Shown one piece after another: positions 58,205 to 64,000 of a DNA stretch of 64,000 nucleotides (position 1 is its first letter; each line of letters starts with the position of its first letter). The stretch lies in the NCBI RefSeq assembly GCF_000002985.6, contig NC_003280.10, forward strand, positions 9,916,501 to 9,980,500, given 5' to 3'. The notes under the pieces are model-generated. The model was not told where the DNA came from. It worked only from the letters and a program-made list of their open reading frames with translations, and made no database searches. The stretch comes from Caenorhabditis elegans. Lineage: Eukaryota; Nematoda; Chromadorea; Rhabditida; Rhabditidae. Made by a program: the position numbers and the translations under genes.

Positions 58205-60240
58205 CTGGAAAATAAAAGCATTAAAGTGAAAAATCGGAAACAAAATTAGGATAAAAAATATTTGCGCGTAAGATGCTGGGTTGTGAGCCTCATGGTGTTT
58301 GCGGACAACTGCGGACTTTGTGCACCGTACTCCGTATTACTGTATTTAATTAAATTTAAAAATTAAAATTGAAAGTTTTTAATGAAAAAACGAAACATTT
58401 CTGCAACACAAGAAGAAAAAGAAACTCACTTTGAAAAGAGTAGAATATTACTAAAAGTTCTAATAATTCTGATGTTTTTGAAGATTCAGAACATTCGTCC
58501 TAAAATCCTAAAATACAGACATTGTGAGGACGGACTGTTTTGTTGCGCCGATGGAGGACAGAAAGGGGGCAATAAACGCGCAAAAAATAGCGCACAAGAA
58601 GCAGGAGACTGTGACAGAGAACACTAGTGCAACATTAAAGCATTGAAAACGAGGAGCCCACCAGAGATGCAGAGAGGCGCGGCAATGAAGGGCGCCACAG
58701 AGACATAGATAAGTTGACAGTCAGATTGAAATTGAGAATGTGGAAAAGTGTGAGAGGCGATGGTTGTTGGTGCGTTGTTTAGATGAGAAAAGTACTCCAC
58801 AAACCTACTTTTTTCCTATTCTTTTCCACTCTGAGGCTCACAGGTCTGGAGATAAATAACTTTTTTGAACGTGGAAATTTTTCAAACGGAATTTAAATTT
58901 TGAAATTAAATTTCAACTTTGAATATGGCAATGCTTTCCTTTTCTGGCACTGAAATTTTTGTAGATTTAGAAATTGTGAGTTAAATCATAAATCAGTGGA
59001 CTTAAGTGCACCATGCTGAATCCGGAAAACAGGTGGCATGAGCCAAAATATCAGACGAGACAATCGATGGAAATTTTTAGACGAAAACAAATACAGTGAA
59101 GGGTGAGAGACTGTCTGATCGCATGGAAACAAAGAAAAAGAGGGGGGAGAATCGAAATGCACTGAAGCTGGGAGAGGATGGGTGCGCGGATGATGGTTTG
59201 GTAGGAACGGAAGGAATAGGGGAACAATAGACGGAGAGAAAACTGTTTTTTCCGACTGTGAATAAATTACACGTAGATGTGGAGCCGTTTTCGAACAAGA
59301 ACACTGGATCTTGGAGCAATTCCAGATTTTTCTAAAAGTTCGAAAGATAAAATTTTTTGCCAAATCAAACAGAGAAAAATACTGAAAAATATTTGCACAG
59401 ATTTGTACTGAACAAACATGTTTGGAGGTGACGACGATGTGGACATCAAAGTTTGAATTTATATATTTTTTCAAATTCGTAAATAATATTTACAAGTTCA
59501 TCGGTGCAGATATAATTTATTATCTCATCAGTAGAAGAGTTCTACTGAGGCGAAAAAGTTGATTGTGTAGGTGGATGTCGAAACAATACCCACGCAACTA
59601 TACGACACCACCATTTTGCTCCGAAGCTAAAAAAGAAGACGTCACAGGAAAAATATTACTGTCTGCTCTTTTTTGAAGTAGATTAATCTGAAACTTAACC
59701 AGAATCATGGAAAAGAAAGTTCTAAACTTATTTAAAAAGTGATCCAAAATTATTGCAGAAAATGTGTCCTAGGAAAACAGGCATGAGGTAGGCACGTAGG
59801 CAAGGCAATGGAATGTTAATACAAATTCAAAAATGATGCATACGTCCTGTTTGCTGCTCCTAGTAAAGACTATTTGAAAAGATATTCTTCATTTTATTTT
59901 TATTTACAGAGCCACGCTCCAATCAATATGTGCATATAAACTAATTATTCAAAAACAGTACTGATCAAACACTTTCCAATCAAGATAGTTACATATTTTA
60001 TATGTTTTCGCATTTAACTAGTATTATTAATTGGGAAGCTTCTTCTAAAATAGAAATGCACAATAAGCCTTTGATCTTAACAATTTCCCATGATTTTTAC
60101 TTTTAATGTCCAAAATTTCCCAACCGTCCACTTGAGAACATATCAGTTTCCCAGACCCTGGCATGTGAACACATAATTCTGCATAAAACCCTAATTTTGG
60201 AACCATGAGTAGCAGGAAAAAAAAATCTATCGAACCAAAG
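58205..60240. other. Intergenic region between aakg-5 and the secreted orphan
   Basis: Two kilobases between divergent genes. Purine-rich stretches (58530-58760 and 59080-59230) give open frames on both strands that have no domain and no splice partners. A copy of the GTAGGCACGTAGGC motif is at about 59787-59803. No RNA gene was recognised. Confidence 0.45.
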
Positions 60241-61332
60241 ATGTTCATTATTTTACTCTCCGTAGCCTTATGTTCAACATCACTAGCCGCTCCTCTCAAT
60301 GTGGAATATGTTCTTGCACCCGTCCCACTGAAGCGTAAGTTTTTCCTACAACACTTTTCCTAACTCAATTTATTGAATAGATTACAGAAATTGAATTGTT
60401 ACTCAACCAAAAAATTTGTAACACAACTTAGAATTATAATTCTAAGAATTTTTCTAAAAAATCGAAAAGTAGCTCAAAAACTGGATACCAAAACAACGTA
60501 CTTACTTTACGCCAGAATGGATGCTGATCGTCCAACAAAACGGGCAAAAAAGTTTATGATCGTTGTTTACGATCCGCACTTTTATGACTTTTTGTCGGAC
60601 ACCCAGACCCTCACATCGTTGTGGCTTTTGATGCCTTATAGCAGCAAAAAACTATTTCGAATTCTGCATATTAAAACTATAATGTATTTTTGAAGTAAAT
60701 AATGGAACAGGCAAAATAATATCCTCTTTTGTTTTGAAAATTTTGAGAAGTTTAGCAAGGCAAGTTCAACTAGACAAATGATTTAAAAAAGTCTGATTGA
60801 ATTACCGTAATGATACAGTATGAACCTTTAATCGTCTCATCCAAAAAAAGACTTTTTCCGAAGTTTCAAAACAATTCAAGATTTTTAATCCAGATTTTGT
60901 ATTTCAGAAAGCACATCAGACAAATCAAAAATGATAGCAATTGTGCCTCAAAACACGACAAAAATCGTCATAAAGTTTGACAAACCGATTTTGGCCGAAA
61001 TCGAGAAGTCATCGGATTTCGAAGCAAATTTTGAGGCGAAAGTTTTTGAAAAGGAGTCCAAAATTGTGAAGTTGAAAGCGAAAGGCGAACTGAAAAAGCC
61101 GGTTATCGTTAGTATTAAAGACAAGAAAAATGGAAATTCGGTTAAAGTTATGGTCAAGGTGGAAGATCAAGAATCAGCGGATCAGCAGAAGAAGGATCAG
61201 GAGAAGAAGGAACAAGATGGAGACAAGAAAGACAAGGAGAAGGTTAGCGAGAAACCGAAGGAACAACCGGAGGATCAACCGAAAGATGTACCAAAAGTTG
61301 AGAATAAAGATAAAGAAACAAAGAAGCCTTAA
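60241..61332 (+). CDS. Secreted protein with Lys/Glu-rich low-complexity tail, unknown function
   Basis: Two exons: 60241-60334 and 60908-61332; 172 residues. The start at 60241 gives a clean signal peptide (MFIILLSVALCSTSLAAP). An in-frame ATG at 60205 would add 12 residues including a run of lysines and spoil the signal, so I prefer the later one. Residues about 30-110 look like a small beta-rich domain (AIVPQNTTKIVIKFDKPILA, VKLKAKGELKKPVIVSIKDK). The last 60 residues are almost only K, E, D, Q and P, for example KKDQEKKEQDGDKKDKEKV. No cysteines remain after signal cleavage. I do not recognise a family. Poly(A) signal AATAAA at 61507-61512. Confidence 0.75.
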
Positions 61333-62521
61333 TTCTTAGCTTTTCTTTTGTTGAAACGTATGAAGTAATTCTCTATATTTGCAAATTTGAACAATTTTCT
61401 TAAAACCAAAAGCAACTGTGATATGAGCTTTTAAAGTTTCACATAGGTACATAAACCTGTGGTCAGGCGTCCTATAAATACATCTTGCCAACTGAACTTG
61501 AACTTGAATAAAATTAAGAAAATAAACGGCAGGTAGGTGCGCCTGAAGTTGTTTTATTTTGTTTTGCTCCTTTAAAAAAATACCAAGAGGCAACCAATTG
61601 CCAGTTATAACCGTTCTTTTTGTGTAATGGTAAGTAAAATGTTAACTCAAAAAAAAAAACTAAAAAAGTGCTCTAAAATCCTCTGGAAATATCACAAATA
61701 CGGAAGGAAATATGAAAAATATGATGAAATGGGATATCCAGAAAAAACATTTTTCATAATAAAAACGAAGTAAACCCGATACCAAGGTTCTATGTGTTCA
61801 AGAGAGCAACCATTTTTTTTTCAGAGTTTTCCAGAACATCTGAAAATAAAAGCACTTTGGGAAATAAGATCACATCATTCTGATAAGAAATACAGTGGGA
61901 GACATTCCTAAAAATGATTGATATAGCTGATATTGTTAAGCTTATCATTAAATTTAAATTACCACATTTTAAAATTTAAATTTAGGATCTTATGTGCTAC
62001 ACCAATGGGACCTTCTGACAGTTCCCAAGTTAGTGTGTTTTTTGTAAAATTAGTAAATACATTCAAAAACCATGTTTTAAAAGATTTTTGAAAAAAATTA
62101 TCTACAAAACGGTTGTCATCAATTCTGAAATTTCTGAAAATACTACTTCTTTGACCAACCAATTCAATAATTTTTAATTTGATTCTATTCACTAACCGCC
62201 GTTTACAGCCTGTTTTTCAGTTTTCTGTACACATTCGGTTAAACACCCAAGCTCTCGCCCATGAGACCCAGAGTCAGTTTATCACGTTATGTAATTCATA
62301 CAATTAATAATCATTGGGGTGGACAGAATTACTTATAAAAAAGGAAGACCGGTAAGAGTCGAAAAGCAAAATGTATAAGACAGAAGAGGATGAGTAATAT
62401 AGAACAAAAGTTAAAAGAACGAGATTAGTTTGTTTATAAGGTTCATAAAGAGGGAGGGGGATAAAACGTTTGCTACATTCTACAGAACATAATAACTAAG
62501 AAGTGGTAGGAAACGTATAAT
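61333..62521. other. Intergenic region
   Basis: Holds the 3' UTR of the secreted orphan, a GGCAGGTAGGTGCGCCTG dispersed motif near 61529, and AT-rich sequence. I see no further gene. The minus-strand gene at the right edge ends at 62522. Confidence 0.5.
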
Positions 62522-63929
62522 CTAGACAGATAATGTTCGTTTCTTGTTATCTTGAAGATTGGAATGTTGTCGTAATTTCAGATTCAACAGCAGCTTAGGA
62601 TTCAGATGGATGTGGTGATCCTGATGTATCCTCTTCGTTGTTTCGTAGACAGACGTGGTTTTTAACAAGTAGAAGATCTCTTCTTGAAGATTGGGTGAGT
62701 AACATCTTGCAAATGACTCTCTTGATGATTGATGTTCAGATTGCACAACTGATGGAGCTTCTCCACACTCAGTGTAATTATACACAAGCAGGCCATGTCC
62801 ATATTGTTTCCCGCTCCTTTGAACATATATTTTTTGCGGAGTCGTGGACATGACAGCAAAGTACTGTCCATTGTGCATAATTGAAATTCCTGGATGGTGT
62901 CTTTTCTCACGCAGACTCTCAGATGGTTGTGGTAGTCAAAGCGAAGCGGAGCTGATGTCTCTTCTGCAATAATTAAAATTTGCAACGATTTTCTCATTCA
63001 CTAAGGGCGTCAATATTTGAGAAATTTAGAGTCGTATAACTAGTGTATAAACTGTGAGTATAACACTTACCAATATCAGACCACGGTCCCACTTTGTCTG
63101 TTGCCAGTAAACAGAAGGTAACATCCTTTCCATCTACAAAAAAAAGGCAAATATGCCTTTTCCAAAATGGTGGAGCTTCTGGTACTTGCGTGTTGAGGCA
63201 TCCAATTTCTTCTCTGAAAATTAAGATATTACATGTGGCTTTTTGATAGTTAACTAACATTAAGTCCGACTGGTTAACCAGATATTTTAGCTGCCAATAG
63301 CTGTCGTTCCAAAACTTTGAATCCAGCTTCAGGTAGAAAGTCCCATCATTAGCAATTCCGGCAGGTAGAATGAATGGGCAATATTTGCTCGATTTTCCTC
63401 CCAAGACATCATTGACCAAATCGTGTTGCATACCGTCATTCTGTAATATTCATTTTATCAAGTTATCATTTCGTTTTTATTTAACATACGGTTTTTGGAA
63501 AATTTCCCTTTTTCAGAGGCTTGTACAGACCAAAGTTGGGACGTGGTGTTCTGCCTTCGCAAGTGTAGTCGTACATGATCGGAGCGTGGCTAACCACATG
63601 CTTTGAAAAAGACTCCATCAGATAGTAGACCTAAAAACAATGGTTTCTGAATTTCTTTTTTGGATTATTGTTTTTTTAAATTTGATATGTTACTTTCACT
63701 ATGCTCTCCCTAGAGTAAATTATGTTTCTTAACTATTAAATAGAATTAAAAATGTCATCCTTTATCGGTGCTTACAGACACACAATAACGGAAAATTGTG
63801 GCGAGGCATTTCTGGGCAGTGGAAACTGACAAAAAAAAAGGAAAAAACACGCTCTTAACCTTTCGAAATCACATGAGAAATCTGTGTCCAGAAATTCCCG
63901 CATTGCAAGTAGATCAAACAGTTGCGCAG
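62522..63929 (-). pseudogene. Unidentified gene, 5' end uncertain, last exon with a frame break (possible pseudogene)
   Basis: Five well-spliced exons on the minus strand keep one frame: 63929-63860, 63825-63776, 63630-63490, 63440-63259, 63213-63071. They encode a Cys- and Trp-containing protein with [40 protein letters not shown] and [20 protein letters not shown]. The next exon starts near 62964 as [15 protein letters not shown]. The evidently coding stretch [20 protein letters not shown] onward, down to TAG at 62522, lies in a different frame. About 29 nt near 62893-62925 lack matching splice signals and would need to be absent for continuity. Either there is an unusual splice or the gene is broken. 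The 5' end may extend beyond 64000. I do not recognise the family. Confidence 0.5.
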
Positions 63930-64000
63930 CTGCACAGAGATGAATCGATGGAGTGCGCAGACACAATGAGAAAGAGACGACCCTCGTGGGAGCATGTACT

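Noticed and set aside
58986-59474. 162-codon frame on minus between aakg-5 and the secreted orphan
   Set aside because: Phe/Ser/Pro-rich reading of a purine/pyrimidine-skewed tract; several overlapping frames of similar quality.
60373-60693. 106-codon frame on plus in the intron of the secreted orphan
   Set aside because: Lies wholly between GT at 60335 and AG at 60907, and breaks frame with both exons; no domain recognised.
1-64000. tRNA, rRNA, CRISPR arrays, prokaryotic operons
   Set aside because: No tRNA B-box (GGTTCGA-type) with a matching cloverleaf, no rRNA segments and no regularly spaced repeats were seen; the DNA is eukaryotic.

Overview
The window is nematode nuclear DNA. It is AT-rich, with short GT-AG introns (many of 45-60 nt with TTTTCAG acceptors), polypyrimidine acceptors directly before start codons as in trans-splicing, and many small palindromic repeats. 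From the proteins I recognise it as Caenorhabditis elegans chromosome II, the region of cosmids C05C10 and R53 (pho-10, pho-11, ufd-3, flad-1, egl-43, dtmk-1, psf-1, aakg-5). This is recognition from memory, not a database result. All exon coordinates were read by eye from splice signals and reading-frame continuity; the total coding length of every named gene divides by three.

Layout. 0.6-4.1 kb: a small secreted protein gene and the acid phosphatase pho-10 (minus). 5.7-14.0 kb: a large UPF1-like SF1 helicase gene (plus) with a doubled N-terminal domain and a 0.9-kb palindromic element in an intron. 15.4-17.9 kb: pho-11 (plus), an inverted paralogue of pho-10 with the same ten-exon plan. 18.0-20.4 kb: mitochondrial succinyl-CoA:3-ketoacid CoA transferase (minus). 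21.6-22.4 kb: a tail-anchored protein (minus). 22.7-23.5 kb: an Arg/Pro-rich orphan (plus). 24.3-27.3 kb: ufd-3/PLAA (plus). 27.6-30.5 kb: flad-1 FAD synthase (plus). 30.5-38.7 kb: about 8 kb without a supportable gene, upstream of egl-43. 38.7-45.8 kb: egl-43, the EVI1/MECOM-type zinc-finger factor (plus). 46.7-50.6 kb: dtmk-1 thymidylate kinase with a 3.1-kb intron (minus). 51.0-51.5 kb: ATP synthase subunit f (minus), probably in an operon with dtmk-1. 52.2-53.1 kb: psf-1/GINS1 (plus). 53.2-54.0 kb: a peroxiredoxin-like 2A protein (minus). 55.1-58.2 kb: aakg-5, AMPK gamma, with two alternative first exons (minus). 60.2-61.3 kb: a secreted Lys/Glu-rich orphan (plus). 62.5 kb to the right edge: an unidentified gene or pseudogene (minus) whose last exon has a frame break.

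Functionally these are mostly housekeeping genes: ketone-body use, FAD and dTTP supply, ATP synthase, DNA replication initiation, ubiquitin/Cdc48 handling and energy sensing. One developmental regulator, egl-43, has large non-coding flanks. I found no wholly new system. The features most worth a second look are the helicase with its duplicated domain, the foldback elements (one probably in the egl-43 3' UTR), a CRE plus palindrome in egl-43 intron 1, the CtBP-type motif of EGL-43, and the interrupted gene at the right edge.
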